From the NCBI GenBank assembly GCA_013696965.1, contig JACCXN010000055.1, forward strand, positions 16,183-80,182: a stretch of DNA of 64,000 nucleotides. The letters run 5' to 3'. The DNA comes from Bacteroidota bacterium. GTDB lineage: Bacteria; Bacteroidota; Bacteroidia; JACCXN01. Numbering within the stretch: the stretch's first letter is position 1; each line of letters begins with the position of its first letter. The notes below the pieces were generated by a model that was given only the letters and a program-made list of their open reading frames with translations, was not told the DNA's origin and did no database searches. Of this stretch, positions 1 through 9,119 are shown piece by piece. The translations under genes and the position numbers were made by a program.

Positions 1-1
1 T

Positions 2-1084
2 GACAGCGTTTCTTCCTTAGGCGATAATGTAATATTTGTTCAAAAATGGCCCTGGACTTTTGGTGCGGATTATCCTTGGTGGAAATATTGGCAAAGACCT
101 GTTCCATCAGTTAAAGAAATGCAAGAAATTCAAAGAAGGGGAACTATAATACAAGCAGCAACTTTTTTGGCTTCTGTAAATAAAACAATTTCTTTTGAAA
201 ACAACAGCATTGAAAATGTGGAAGTACTTGCTGTTTCCCAGGATTACAATAAGGTAAAGTCCTTTGAATTACAAAACGGGCGTTATTTTTCTGAAAATGA
301 ATCTGCAAGTGGAAAAAATATTGCTATTATTGGAAACACTGTTGCAGAAAATCTTTTTTTAAATACCAATCCAATTGGTAAATCCATAAAAATTGCTGGA
401 AATAAATGCATGGTTGTTGGTGTTTTTAGTAAAGAAGGGGAGAGTATGTTCGGTAATTCCATGGATAATCAAGTAATTGTTCCTGTTACTTTCGGAAGGA
501 GTTTTATTGATGTAAAAGATGAAAGTACAAATCCTTTTATTATGGTAAAAGCCATCAATGAAGTGAGTAATGACCAGCTTAAGGACGAATTAACCGGCAT
601 AATGCGTTCGTTAAGAAAATTGAAACCTAAGGTAGAGGATGATTTTGCATTAAATGAAACTAGCCTTATTTCAAATGGTTTTGATCAATTGTTTACTATG
701 GTTAATTTTGCCGGAGGAATTATTGGTTTTTTTTCAATTATAGTAGGTGGTTTTGGGATTGCAAATATTATGTTTGTATCTGTAAAGGAAAGAACAAATA
801 TAATTGGCATTCAAAAATCTCTTGGTGCTAAAAATTCATTTATTCTTTTTCAATTTTTAGCCGAAGCAGTAATCCTCTGTTTAATCGGAGGAATTGCCGG
901 ACTAGCTATTATTTTTAGCGGCACAATCTTTTTTAATTTGCTTTTGGATATGGAAATAGCACTTACAATTAAAAACATAATAATTGGTTTGGGAATATCT
1001 GCCTCAATAGGTTTGATTTCTGGAATAATACCTGCCTATTTTGCATCACGCATGGATCCTGTTGAAGCAATTAGGAGTAATTGA
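2..1084 (+). CDS. MacB/FtsX-type ABC transporter permease (5'-truncated)
   Basis: The gene runs off the left edge; the open frame is continuous from base 2, so the first ATG inside (119) is not the real start. About 360 C-terminal residues are visible. They hold the end of a MacB-type periplasmic domain, followed by the FtsX domain with three to four hydrophobic helices (roughly bases 690-780, 840-930 and 970-1060) and the usual ending with PVEAIRSN. The short cytoplasmic segment after the first helix (VKERTNIIGIQKSLGA) is the family signature. Proteins of this type pair with an ATPase and move lipoproteins, peptides or drugs in the envelope; the substrate cannot be told. The ATPase gene is not in the window. 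A hairpin with a T-run follows at 1096-1138. Confidence 0.9.
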   Translation, partial: DSVSSLGDNVIFVQKWPWTFGADYPWWKYWQRPVPSVKEMQEIQRRGTIIQAATFLASVNKTISFENNSIENVEVLAVSQDYNKVKSFELQNGRYFSENESASGKNIAIIGNTVAENLFLNTNPIGKSIKIAGNKCMVVGVFSKEGESMFGNSMDNQVIVPVTFGRSFIDVKDESTNPFIMVKAINEVSNDQLKDELTGIMRSLRKLKPKVEDDFALNETSLISNGFDQLFTMVNFAGGIIGFFSIIVGGFGIANIMFVSVKERTNIIGIQKSLGAKNSFILFQFLAEAVILCLIGGIAGLAIIFSGTIFFNLLLDMEIALTIKNIIIGLGISASIGLISGIIPAYFASRMDPVEAIRSN

Positions 1085-1095
1085 TTTTATTAAAA

Positions 1096-1138
1096 ACATT
1101 CAGGCTTTTCTGTAAAAAATGCCTGATTGTTTTTTTTT
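1096..1138 (+). terminator. Rho-independent terminator after the ABC permease
   Basis: Inverted repeat TCAGGC (1100-1105) and GCCTGA (1121-1126), followed by a run of T from about 1129 to 1138, just downstream of the permease stop codon. Confidence 0.75.
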
Positions 1139-1140
1139 AG

Positions 1141-1314
1141 TTAATGGGCCCTTTTTTGAAATTCAGTAACTTTTCCTTTTTCAAGCTTTTTATCTGGGTC
1201 CTCTCCCTTTACTTTCATTGTATCTTGTTTTCTTTTTGAAGGATTATGTTGTGGCCTTTCCTCCTTTTCCTCACCTTTCATAGGTTTAGCAGTTTGCTTT
1301 TTATTGTTTGCCAT
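1141..1314 (-). CDS. small hydrophilic hypothetical protein (57 aa)
   Basis: A 57-codon frame reads from ATG at 1314 to TAA at 1141. The product is highly charged and lysine-rich, with no hydrophobic segment (start MANNKKQTAKPMKGEE, end VTEFQKRAH). Composition and the clean fit between the permease terminator and the mfd gene suggest a real small gene. I do not recognise a function. It lies downstream of mfd on the same strand, with about 120 bases between them. Confidence 0.5.
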   Translation of the reverse strand: MANNKKQTAKPMKGEEKEERPQHNPSKRKQDTMKVKGEDPDKKLEKGKVTEFQKRAH

Positions 1315-1436
1315 AATTTTTATATTTTATTTAATTAGTATAAAACGCAAGCAAAAATCAGGCAGAATATTTATTTATCCGAATAGCTTTTTTTAGAATA
1401 AATCAATTCTGAAAATACAGATGAGAAAAGGTTGAT

Positions 1437-4400
1437 TTAAACTACTTGTTGGGTTTGAACTACAAGTAAGGAAAGAGTTTTAATTGCCTCCTGCACATTG
1501 CTTACATTTTCAAATGCCAGTGATAGTTTATCTATACTCTGTTTCATGCGGCAAGTCCTTGGGTTTTCTTGTACAAATTGCAATACTTTTGTAAAGGCGG
1601 GGGACTGGTAATAGGGAGAATCCTGCTTGGTAATAAAATAACCAATTAGCTTATTGTTTTTTAATACAAGTTTCTCAAATCCTATATCCATTGCAATCCA
1701 TCTTAAACGAAGAACATGCATTAATTCCAAGGTCGATTCAGGAACAGTTCCAAAGCGATCAATCAGATTGTATTCAAATTTTTTAAGATCTTCCTCCTTT
1801 TCAATGTTATCAAGCTCCTTATAAAGACTTAAGCGTTCAGTAATATTAGTTACATATTCATCCGGGATTAGAATTTCTAAATCCGTGTCAACCTGACAAT
1901 CATTGATGTATCTTTTCTTTTTTGACTTTCCAAATTCATCTGAACGTGTTTCTTCAAAAAGTTCTTTAAACTCTTGTTCTTTGAGTTCTTGTATAGCCTC
2001 ATCAAGAATTTTTTTGTACATTTCAAAGCCAATTTCATTGATAAAACCGCTTTGTTCTCCTCCTAATAAATTTCCGGCACCCCGAATATCTAAATCACGC
2101 ATGGCTATATTAAATCCACTGCCCAGTTCTGAAAACTGTTCGATAGCAGTAAGCCTTTTTCTAGCCTCCGGAGTCAATAAAGATAATGGTGGGCAAAGCA
2201 GGTGGCAGAATGCTTTTTTATTAGAGCGCCCAACCCTACCCCTCATTTGATGAAGGTCGCTTAGCCCAAACATATGTGCCTGGTTTATAATAATTGTATT
2301 GGCGTTGGTAATATCAAGTCCTGCCTCAATAATTGTTGTTGAAACCAATACATCCACCTCGCCCTCAATAAAAGAAAGCATTCTTTCTTCAAGCTCCTTT
2401 CCCTCCATTTGTCCGTGAGCGAATAAAACCCTGGCATCCGGAACCAGCCGCTGTATCATTCCCGCTACTTCAGGTAAATTTTCTATCCTATTGTGTACAA
2501 AAAACACTTGGCCGTCACGAGAAATTTCAAAGCTTATTGCATCTCTAATTGTTTCTTCATTAAAAGTATGTAATTCAGTTTGAACCGGATAGCGATTAGG
2601 CGGGGGGGTATTAATCACAGATAAATCCCTTGCTCCCATTAATGAAAATTGAAGCGTGCGAGGTATAGGAGTTGCTGTTAAGGTAAGGGTATCAACAGTT
2701 TCTCTCATAGTTTTTAACTTGTCTTTAACTGCAACTCCAAATTTTTGTTCCTCATCTATTATTAGTAAACCCAAATCTTTGAATTTTACATCCTTACCTG
2801 CAATTCTATGGGTTCCAATTAAAATATCAATCTCTCCTTTTTCAAGTTTTTGCAATGTTTCCTTTTGTTGTTTTGCTGTCCTGAATCTATTTATATATTC
2901 AATGTTGCAAGGAAAGTCTTTTAACCTTTCACGAAAAGTTTTATAATGCTGAAGTGCAAGTATGGTAGTTGGTACTAAAATAGCTACTTGCTTTGAGTCA
3001 GTTACAGCCTTAAATGCCGCCCGAATAGCTATTTCTGTTTTTCCAAAACCCACATCACCACATATTAACCTGTCCATAGGAATAGTTGATTCCATATCTC
3101 TTTTTACGTCCATAGTGGATTTAATCTGATCTGGAGTGTCTTCGTAAATGAAAGACGCTTCCAATTCGTTTTGAAGGTAGGTGTCGGGTGTAAAAGCAAA
3201 TCCCTTTTTTGTCCTTCTTTTAGCATACAATTTAATGAGATCGAAAGCAATTTCCTTTACCTTTTTCTTTGTCTTTTGCTTTAAAGTTGCCCATGCACCC
3301 GAACCCAATTTGTTTAATTTTGGTTCAGTTCCCTCTTTCCCGGAATATTTGGCTATCCGATGAAGAGAATGTATACTTACATATAAAATGTCATTGTCCT
3401 TATAAACAAGTCTTATTGCTTCCTGCATTTTGCCATTCACCTCAAGTTTTTCCAGCCCGGCAAATCGACCAACTCCATGATCTATATGAGTAACAAAATC
3501 TCCCTGATTAAGACCATAAATCTCTTTAAGAGTAATTGCTTCATTTTTTTTATAGGTACTGCTTTTTAATCGGAAACGATGGTATCTTTCAAAAATCTGA
3601 TGATCTGTATAACAGGCTAAACCTAAATCATTGTCAATAAAACCTTCCTGGACAGATAATAATATTGGGGTAAAATTAAAATCATTTTCTACTTTTTTGC
3701 TAGCTTTTAAATCCTCAAAAATTGTATAAATTCTTTCTGTCTGCTTTGCTGTATCTGCAAAAATTATATTTTTATAGTTCTTTTTACTATTGCTGTGTAG
3801 GTTTTCTATAAGCAATTCAAAATTCTTGTTGAAAACTGGCTGGGGCTTACAATTGTATTGGATTTTAAGAGCTTCCGGGAAATAAAACCGTGTTCCAAAT
3901 TCAATTGTTGTACATTTTAAACATTCACTGGCAAAACTTTCTGCAGAAGTAAATAACTCAGAGGGGGGTAAGTGTTTTAAGGGAGAATTAAGTCCGGTGA
4001 AAGCCTGCTCTGAAAGTTCATATTGTTTCTGGAGTAAATCTTTGGATAGGTGATAATCTTTAAGCCACAAAATCGTGTTTTTGTCCTGGCCCAAGCCCTC
4101 TGAAAGATATTCCAGAAAAGTTGTCCGGCTCTCCTGGAGAAGCTTTTCCTGAACATTGGGAATTATAACAATGCGTTCATGGTTTTTAATGGAAAGTTGG
4201 TCCACTGTATCAAAGGAACGAATCGTTTCTACTTCATTTCCAAAAAATTCAATACGGTAGGGGTTATCATTGGAAAAGGAAAAAACATCCACTATGCCAC
4301 CTCTTATCGAAAATTGGCCTGGTTCTAGCACATAATCAACCCGTTCAAAATGGTATTCCGTAAAAAGTTCATTTAAAAATTCAAGGGATAGTTGGCTTGC

Positions 4401-4841
4401 CCTGCTTATTTCAAAGGTATTACTCTCAAGATGTTTTTTGGTGACAACTTTTTCAGTAAGTGCCTCTGGATAGGTTACAATTATAAATCTTTTTTTTGCC
4501 TTATTTATCCTGTTAAGTACTTCAGCCCTTAATAAAATATTTGCATTGTCTGTACTTTCAACCTGGTAGGCTTTTCGGTACGATGAAGGAAAAAATACTA
4601 CCGTTTGTTCTCCTAAAATATTTTCAAGATCATTTAAACAGTAAGCAGCTTCCTCCTTACTGTTTAATAAAACAAGATGATTTTTTTCTGATTTTTTAAA
4701 AACACTTGAAATTGCAAAGGCTGATACAGAACCAGTAATACCGGTTAAATGAAGATGATTTCTGCCCGTTTTAATTCCCTCTGCTATGCTTTGAGTTCGT
4801 GTGTCGTTGTAATAAATTCCTATTAATTCCTCTATTCCCAT
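1437..4841 (-). CDS. mfd: transcription-repair coupling factor Mfd
   Basis: Mfd removes RNA polymerase stalled at DNA lesions and recruits the UvrA/UvrB excision machinery. The 1134-aa length is normal. Order of parts: N-terminal UvrB-homology region (about residues 20-320), CarD-like RNA-polymerase-interaction domain beginning near residue 447 (GDFVTHIDHGVGRFAGLEKL), then a RecG-type translocase with Walker A GDVGFGKTE near residue 595 and Walker B DEEQ near 698, helicase motif VI QMRGRVGRS, and the C-terminal TRCF domain (about 980-1090). The N-terminal Walker A position reads TGITGSVSAF, without the GKT of UvrB, as expected for Mfd. A TAGATTTG -7 box lies 20-odd bases upstream. Confidence 0.97.
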   Translation of the reverse strand: MGIEELIGIYYNDTRTQSIAEGIKTGRNHLHLTGITGSVSAFAISSVFKKSEKNHLVLLNSKEEAAYCLNDLENILGEQTVVFFPSSYRKAYQVESTDNANILLRAEVLNRINKAKKRFIIVTYPEALTEKVVTKKHLESNTFEISRASQLSLEFLNELFTEYHFERVDYVLEPGQFSIRGGIVDVFSFSNDNPYRIEFFGNEVETIRSFDTVDQLSIKNHERIVIIPNVQEKLLQESRTTFLEYLSEGLGQDKNTILWLKDYHLSKDLLQKQYELSEQAFTGLNSPLKHLPPSELFTSAESFASECLKCTTIEFGTRFYFPEALKIQYNCKPQPVFNKNFELLIENLHSNSKKNYKNIIFADTAKQTERIYTIFEDLKASKKVENDFNFTPILLSVQEGFIDNDLGLACYTDHQIFERYHRFRLKSSTYKKNEAITLKEIYGLNQGDFVTHIDHGVGRFAGLEKLEVNGKMQEAIRLVYKDNDILYVSIHSLHRIAKYSGKEGTEPKLNKLGSGAWATLKQKTKKKVKEIAFDLIKLYAKRRTKKGFAFTPDTYLQNELEASFIYEDTPDQIKSTMDVKRDMESTIPMDRLICGDVGFGKTEIAIRAAFKAVTDSKQVAILVPTTILALQHYKTFRERLKDFPCNIEYINRFRTAKQQKETLQKLEKGEIDILIGTHRIAGKDVKFKDLGLLIIDEEQKFGVAVKDKLKTMRETVDTLTLTATPIPRTLQFSLMGARDLSVINTPPPNRYPVQTELHTFNEETIRDAISFEISRDGQVFFVHNRIENLPEVAGMIQRLVPDARVLFAHGQMEGKELEERMLSFIEGEVDVLVSTTIIEAGLDITNANTIIINQAHMFGLSDLHQMRGRVGRSNKKAFCHLLCPPLSLLTPEARKRLTAIEQFSELGSGFNIAMRDLDIRGAGNLLGGEQSGFINEIGFEMYKKILDEAIQELKEQEFKELFEETRSDEFGKSKKKRYINDCQVDTDLEILIPDEYVTNITERLSLYKELDNIEKEEDLKKFEYNLIDRFGTVPESTLELMHVLRLRWIAMDIGFEKLVLKNNKLIGYFITKQDSPYYQSPAFTKVLQFVQENPRTCRMKQSIDKLSLAFENVSNVQEAIKTLSLLVVQTQQVV

Positions 4842-4863
4842 TATCTTAATTGCTCATTCTTTG

Positions 4864-4871
4864 CAAATCTA
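4864..4871 (-). promoter_or_regulatory. -7 promoter box for mfd
   Basis: CAAATCTA on the plus strand reads TAGATTTG on the minus strand, matching the Bacteroidota -7 consensus TAnnTTTG. It would give a 5' leader of about 15-20 bases for mfd. Confidence 0.55.
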
Positions 4872-5093
4872 TATATAATAACGAAAGTAAATTTTTTTAT
4901 GGTGTGGAAAGGGTATAAGTTTTAAAAGAATGTTTTTTGATTTAGATATAAAAGCAACCTTTTATTCAAAGAATGGGTGTTTATTCAATGTTGGTTTTTG
5001 CTTATTAAAGTTTAGGAAAATTACAATTGGAAAAACATTCAGAATTAATTGCCCATAGAAAAAATCAAGCATTTATTTAAAGTTAAATTAGCT

Positions 5094-6179
5094 TTAAATG
5101 TTTTCTTGTTTTTTCATTCCTCTAATATAAATAGATGATCTAGCCTCTTCTTTGGCCTTTATATGAGAATGGATTTGCATAAATTCCTCTGCTTTTTCAA
5201 CCATTTCGGTTGACCCAATAAAATAGGGTATACGTTGATGAATTTCAACGGGTTGAATATCAAGGACACGGTTAAAACCATCCGTTGCTTTGCCTCCTGC
5301 TTGCTCTGCAATAAAAGCAAGAGGATTGCATTCGTAAAGTAACCTTAGTTTCCCATTAGGTGCGCTTGCTGTGGAAGGATAAATAAAGATCCCTCCTTTT
5401 ATCATATTTCTATGAAAATCAGCAACAAGCGAACCAATATACCTTAGCGAATAGGGGCGTTTAGTAGCAATGTCTTCTTGCTGGCAATATTTTATATATG
5501 CTTTTACACCATCAGGAAAATGAACAAAATTCCCTTGATTTATTGAATAAGTATTCCCACCCGTTGGAATTTTCATATCTGGATGAGATAAACAAAATTC
5601 TCCAATGGATGGATCAAGGGTAAATCCATTAACTCCGTTTCCTGTAGTATATACAAGCATTGTAGAGGATCCGTAAATTATATAACCCGCTGCCACATGA
5701 TTGGTGCCTTTTTGCAAAAAGTCATTAGGCACTCCCGGGCATCCATTCTCCGAAGTTCTTCTATATATGCTGAAAATTGTTCCAATAGAAACATTTACAT
5801 CGATGTTCGATGAACCATCAAGGGGATCTATCGCTACAACATATTTGGCATTTTTTGATACATCTCCATCAATTGGAACAATGTCTTCCTGTTCCTCGGA
5901 TGCTACTGCACAACATTCACCTCCTGCACGCAAGGCAGCCATGAATTGTTCATCAGCAAAAACATCAAGTTTTTTTACATGCTCTCCCTGAACATTTGTT
6001 AAACCAGCTTCTCCTAAAATGTCTACCAAGCCTGCTTTATTTACCTCCCGGTTTACAATTTTAGCCGCAATGCCAATATCTCTCAGTAATCTGGATAATT
6101 CACCTTTTGAATTTGGATACTCATTCTGGCGTTCTATAATAAACTGCCCCAGCGTTACCATGCGAATTTTATTGCTCAT
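5094..6179 (-). CDS. fbp: class I fructose-1,6-bisphosphatase
   Basis: The enzyme hydrolyses fructose-1,6-bisphosphate to fructose-6-phosphate, the committed step of gluconeogenesis, in the cytosol. The metal- and phosphate-binding signature [17 protein letters not shown] is at about residues 117-133. The substrate-binding region follows, with [16 protein letters not shown] and the conserved [21 protein letters not shown] segment. At 361 aa it is slightly longer than E. coli Fbp because of a C-terminal tail rich in E/K/R after the conserved core. It stands alone, with a TATATTTG -7 box upstream, divergent from the MoeB-like gene. Confidence 0.96.
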   Translation of the reverse strand: MSNKIRMVTLGQFIIERQNEYPNSKGELSRLLRDIGIAAKIVNREVNKAGLVDILGEAGLTNVQGEHVKKLDVFADEQFMAALRAGGECCAVASEEQEDIVPIDGDVSKNAKYVVAIDPLDGSSNIDVNVSIGTIFSIYRRTSENGCPGVPNDFLQKGTNHVAAGYIIYGSSTMLVYTTGNGVNGFTLDPSIGEFCLSHPDMKIPTGGNTYSINQGNFVHFPDGVKAYIKYCQQEDIATKRPYSLRYIGSLVADFHRNMIKGGIFIYPSTASAPNGKLRLLYECNPLAFIAEQAGGKATDGFNRVLDIQPVEIHQRIPYFIGSTEMVEKAEEFMQIHSHIKAKEEARSSIYIRGMKKQENI

Positions 6180-6215
6180 TGAATCTTGTTTTAGCTACAA
6201 TAGTTAAATATTATA

Positions 6216-6223
6216 CAAATATA
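6216..6223 (-). promoter_or_regulatory. -7 promoter box for fbp
   Basis: CAAATATA on the plus strand is TATATTTG on the minus strand, a full match to TAnnTTTG, about 37 bases before the fbp start codon. Confidence 0.55.
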
Positions 6224-6362
6224 AGGGAAGATAAACTATTTTTACTGTTTATTTTAATTTTTTTTGCTCTATTAGTAGTATGTATAAGCCTTTTACTAGA
6301 ATAGGATATTGCTTTTTATGTTTAAAAAACTTTCAAACCTTAATAAATAAACTTTCCGTTCA

Positions 6363-7424
6363 ATGCTATCTCCCAGCGAAAATAAAAGATACAACAGACA
6401 TTTGATTCTTCCTGTAATTGGATTAAAGGGTCAGTTGAAACTTAAAGAGGCTAAAATCCTCATGGTTGGAGCTGGCGGTCTTGGTTGTCCAGTGCTTCAA
6501 TATTTAACGGCTGCAGGAGTAGGTAATATTGGAATTGTTGATAATGATATTGTAGATGAATCCAATTTACAAAGACAAATATTATTTACTCCAGGCGATA
6601 TAGGAAAATCAAAAGCAGTTGCCGCTAAAGACATTTTGATTAATCAAAACCCACACATAAATATTTATGCTTTTAATGAATTCATCAATGTTGATAACGC
6701 CATTTCACTAATTTCCCAATTTGATATTATTATTGATGGCACTGATAATTTCAATTCCAGGTATTTAATTAACGATGCTTGTATAATTGCTGATAAACCA
6801 TTGGTTTTTGGATCTATTCACCAATTTGAAGGACAAATGAGCGTGTTCAATTATAAAAATGGGCCAACATACCGGTGTTTGTACCCTGAAGTTCCACAAC
6901 TGGGAAATGATTGTTCTCAAGCAGGTGTAATTGGAGTACTTCCTGGAATTATTGGAACTTTAATGGCGAATGAAGCCATTAAAATGATTGTAGAAATTGG
7001 TGAAATTCAATCTGGAAAATTGTTTGTTATCAATGCCCTTGATTTGCAGATTCAGGTACTTGAATTTACCAGAAGTTCTCTTGCCAAAGTTACTCAGTTG
7101 GGTAACTATAATCATACATGTGAAACAGCCCAAGTTAAAGAAATTACTGTTGCACAATTAAAAGTAAAAATAACCTCAGGAGAAGATTTTCAGCTTTTGG
7201 ATTTGAGGGAAATATATGAACAGCAGAATAGATTACCAAAAAGCGAATCCCTTTCTTTTGGAGAAATTATGCAGGAATATAAAAAAATCAAAACACATGT
7301 TCCTGTTATACTATTTTGCAAGCAAGGGAACAGAAGTAAAATTGCCATAATGAATTTGCAAGAAAAATTTGGCTTTGATAATCTTCATAACCTGGAAGGT
7401 GGCGCAGATGCCTGGAAAGAATAA
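6363..7424 (+). CDS. MoeB/ThiF-type adenylyltransferase with C-terminal rhodanese domain
   Basis: An E1-like enzyme that adenylates the C-terminal glycine of a ubiquitin-fold sulfur carrier (MoaD, ThiS or similar) and can pass sulfur through its rhodanese domain. The N-terminal Rossmann ATP site is GAGGLG at residues 36-41; the metal/ATP segment IDGTDNFNSRYLIND is near 124-138; the likely catalytic cysteine is C184 (GNDCSQAGVIGV). The rhodanese domain covers about 258-353 with active-site C319 in FCKQGNRSK. At the first zinc-knuckle position, where many MoeB proteins have CxxC, this protein has TYRC (residues 169-172), so the structural zinc is probably absent. No moa or thi genes are adjacent, so the partner carrier cannot be named. 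Confidence 0.9.
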   Translation: MLSPSENKRYNRHLILPVIGLKGQLKLKEAKILMVGAGGLGCPVLQYLTAAGVGNIGIVDNDIVDESNLQRQILFTPGDIGKSKAVAAKDILINQNPHINIYAFNEFINVDNAISLISQFDIIIDGTDNFNSRYLINDACIIADKPLVFGSIHQFEGQMSVFNYKNGPTYRCLYPEVPQLGNDCSQAGVIGVLPGIIGTLMANEAIKMIVEIGEIQSGKLFVINALDLQIQVLEFTRSSLAKVTQLGNYNHTCETAQVKEITVAQLKVKITSGEDFQLLDLREIYEQQNRLPKSESLSFGEIMQEYKKIKTHVPVILFCKQGNRSKIAIMNLQEKFGFDNLHNLEGGADAWKE

Positions 7425-7558
7425 TTTCAGATAATCCATTTGCAAGCGTAAACCTCGTTTTTTAATTCTGCAAACCTTTATTGTTGACTTTGCAAATGCA
7501 ATCTTTTTTGCGGTTTACTCTTATTTTTTTTTGTAAAATTTATAGACTAATTATTTAC

Positions 7559-8329
7559 TTACGAATATCCTTCAATTACATTGCTTTTTTTAACAACATC
7601 AGCAATGGGTTTAAGTGCAGAAATATTGTTCTCAAAGGCAGTTCCTATTACAATTATGTCAGCCCCTGCAAGGCATGCTTCATAAGCCTGTTCTGGTGTT
7701 TTTATACCACCTCCAACTATCAAAGGAACAGTAATGAATTCTTTGGTTTTTAAAATCATTGCAGAACTTATGGGTTTAAGTGCACCACTACCTGTTTCAA
7801 GGTAAATAAGTTTCATGCCCAATTGTTCCCCGGCAAGTGCGGTACATGCTGCAATTTCAGGTTTGTCATACGGAACCGGAGTAGTGTTGCTTATATAGGT
7901 AACGGTAGTTGTTTTTCCACTGTCAACCAAAATATATCCGGTAGGTAAAATTTCAAGCCCACTTGCCTTTAAAATTGGTGCAGCAGCTACATGTTGCCCA
8001 ATTAATAATTCAGGATTTCTACCTGAAATCAAGGATAAAAGGAGAATTCCATCTGCATTTTTATTAACCTGTACCGGACTTCCTGGAAATAAAATTACAG
8101 GAAGTCTGGAATGTGCTTTAATGGCTACTAATTTTTCTTCGAAATCAGAATTTACCATCAAACTTCCTCCTACAAATATTAAATCGGCTCCATTTTCTGC
8201 AATTGTTTTTACAAGGAGCGGAATTGATAAAAGATCCTGCTTATCCGGATCGATCAAAACAGCAAGTAATTTTTTGCCTTTTTTCTTGTTTTCAAGAATT
8301 AAACTATAGATGTTTTTGTTGGATAGCAT
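7559..8329 (-). CDS. geranylgeranylglyceryl/heptaprenylglyceryl phosphate synthase (PcrB/GGGPS family)
   Basis: A TIM-barrel prenyltransferase that joins sn-glycerol-1-phosphate to a polyprenyl diphosphate through an ether bond, the first step toward archaeal-type lipids; Bacteroidota carry group II enzymes. Visible motifs are AVLIDPDKQD near the N-terminus, DLIFVGGSLM, ILFPGSPVQVN, LPTGYILVDSGKTT, IYLETGSGA and the phosphate-binding VGGGIKTPEQA ... AGADIIVIGTA. I choose the ATG at 8329 (MLSNKNIYS, 256 aa), because the longer frame to 8395 would run 65 bases into the upstream gene and its extra residues do not fit the family. The stop of the PPTase gene lies one base before this ATG, so the two are co-transcribed. 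Confidence 0.92.
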   Translation of the reverse strand: MLSNKNIYSLILENKKKGKKLLAVLIDPDKQDLLSIPLLVKTIAENGADLIFVGGSLMVNSDFEEKLVAIKAHSRLPVILFPGSPVQVNKNADGILLLSLISGRNPELLIGQHVAAAPILKASGLEILPTGYILVDSGKTTTVTYISNTTPVPYDKPEIAACTALAGEQLGMKLIYLETGSGALKPISSAMILKTKEFITVPLIVGGGIKTPEQAYEACLAGADIIVIGTAFENNISALKPIADVVKKSNVIEGYS

Positions 8330-8330
8330 G

Positions 8331-8984
8331 CTAAATGTTTTGTAAATTAATCTCTTCCAATACATAAACCAAAATATGGCCCTGTATTTTTTCATAATTT
8401 AAAAGGTAATTTTTTTTAACATTTCCTTTTATTATTCTTCCTTCAATTGTTCCAGATTTCTTAAATTTAAATGGGGGTATAAATAAATTCTCTTTAAATG
8501 TAAGTTCTTTTTCACCATATACCTTATATAATGATTCTTTTGCTCCCCAATAAACGAGTAGTTTTTCGAAATCCCCAGAATTTTGAATGTCTGATAATTC
8601 AATTAGGCTTAAAAATTTATTTTTTATTCTTTCTACTTTAGGATTTGCTTTTTCAATATCAACTCCGGTTTCCTCCTTTTCATTAATAATTAAAGACACA
8701 AAACTTTCAGTATGGGATATTGATATTTTTAATGTCGAGTCTTTTAAATAGGGTTTTCCTGTTTTTGAATACAGAATTTGAAATCCTTTGCCTAACATTT
8801 TTTTAAGTAATACTCGTACTGAAAGCCATTGTATTTTTTTTGTTTCAAGATTTATCTGCTCTAGCTGTTGCAATTCAATAGAGGATAGGTTGATTTCCGA
8901 AATTAAATCTGCTCTGGTTTCTGTAATTTCCCATAACCCAATATTTAGGCAGGAATTAATATTGTTAATTGAATATAAACTCAT
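8331..8984 (-). CDS. 4'-phosphopantetheinyl transferase superfamily protein
   Basis: It moves the phosphopantetheine arm of CoA onto a serine of carrier proteins such as acyl carrier protein. The two magnesium-binding motifs are present: GVDIE at residues 107-111 and WGAKES at 146-151, with KISISHTESFVSL at about 86-98 as the CoA-binding strand. At 217 aa it is of the Sfp/Gsp class rather than the short AcpS class. It overlaps nothing and sits one base ahead of the GGGP synthase start. The pairing suggests joint expression in lipid metabolism, but no carrier protein is encoded nearby. Confidence 0.9.
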   Translation of the reverse strand: MSLYSINNINSCLNIGLWEITETRADLISEINLSSIELQQLEQINLETKKIQWLSVRVLLKKMLGKGFQILYSKTGKPYLKDSTLKISISHTESFVSLIINEKEETGVDIEKANPKVERIKNKFLSLIELSDIQNSGDFEKLLVYWGAKESLYKVYGEKELTFKENLFIPPFKFKKSGTIEGRIIKGNVKKNYLLNYEKIQGHILVYVLEEINLQNI

Positions 8985-9077
8985 TGCCTAAAAGTTTTCC
9001 ATAAACAATGAAATGGATATCTTGTGAAAAACAAGCATAAATTATAGCGATTAGTTGTTAAAAAGTTAAATTCTTGG

Positions 9078-9085
9078 TAAATTTG
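9078..9085 (+). promoter_or_regulatory. -7 promoter box for ahcY
   Basis: TAAATTTG matches TAnnTTTG, 35 bases upstream of the ahcY ATG; a GTTG that could act as a weak -33 element ends about 19 bases before it. Confidence 0.55.
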
Positions 9086-9119
9086 CCCCTTTCATCAATT
9101 AAAAACAAATTTATTTCTA

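Noticed and set aside
7481-7753. plus-strand frame opposite the GGGP synthase gene
   Set aside because: Antisense shadow of a clear gene.
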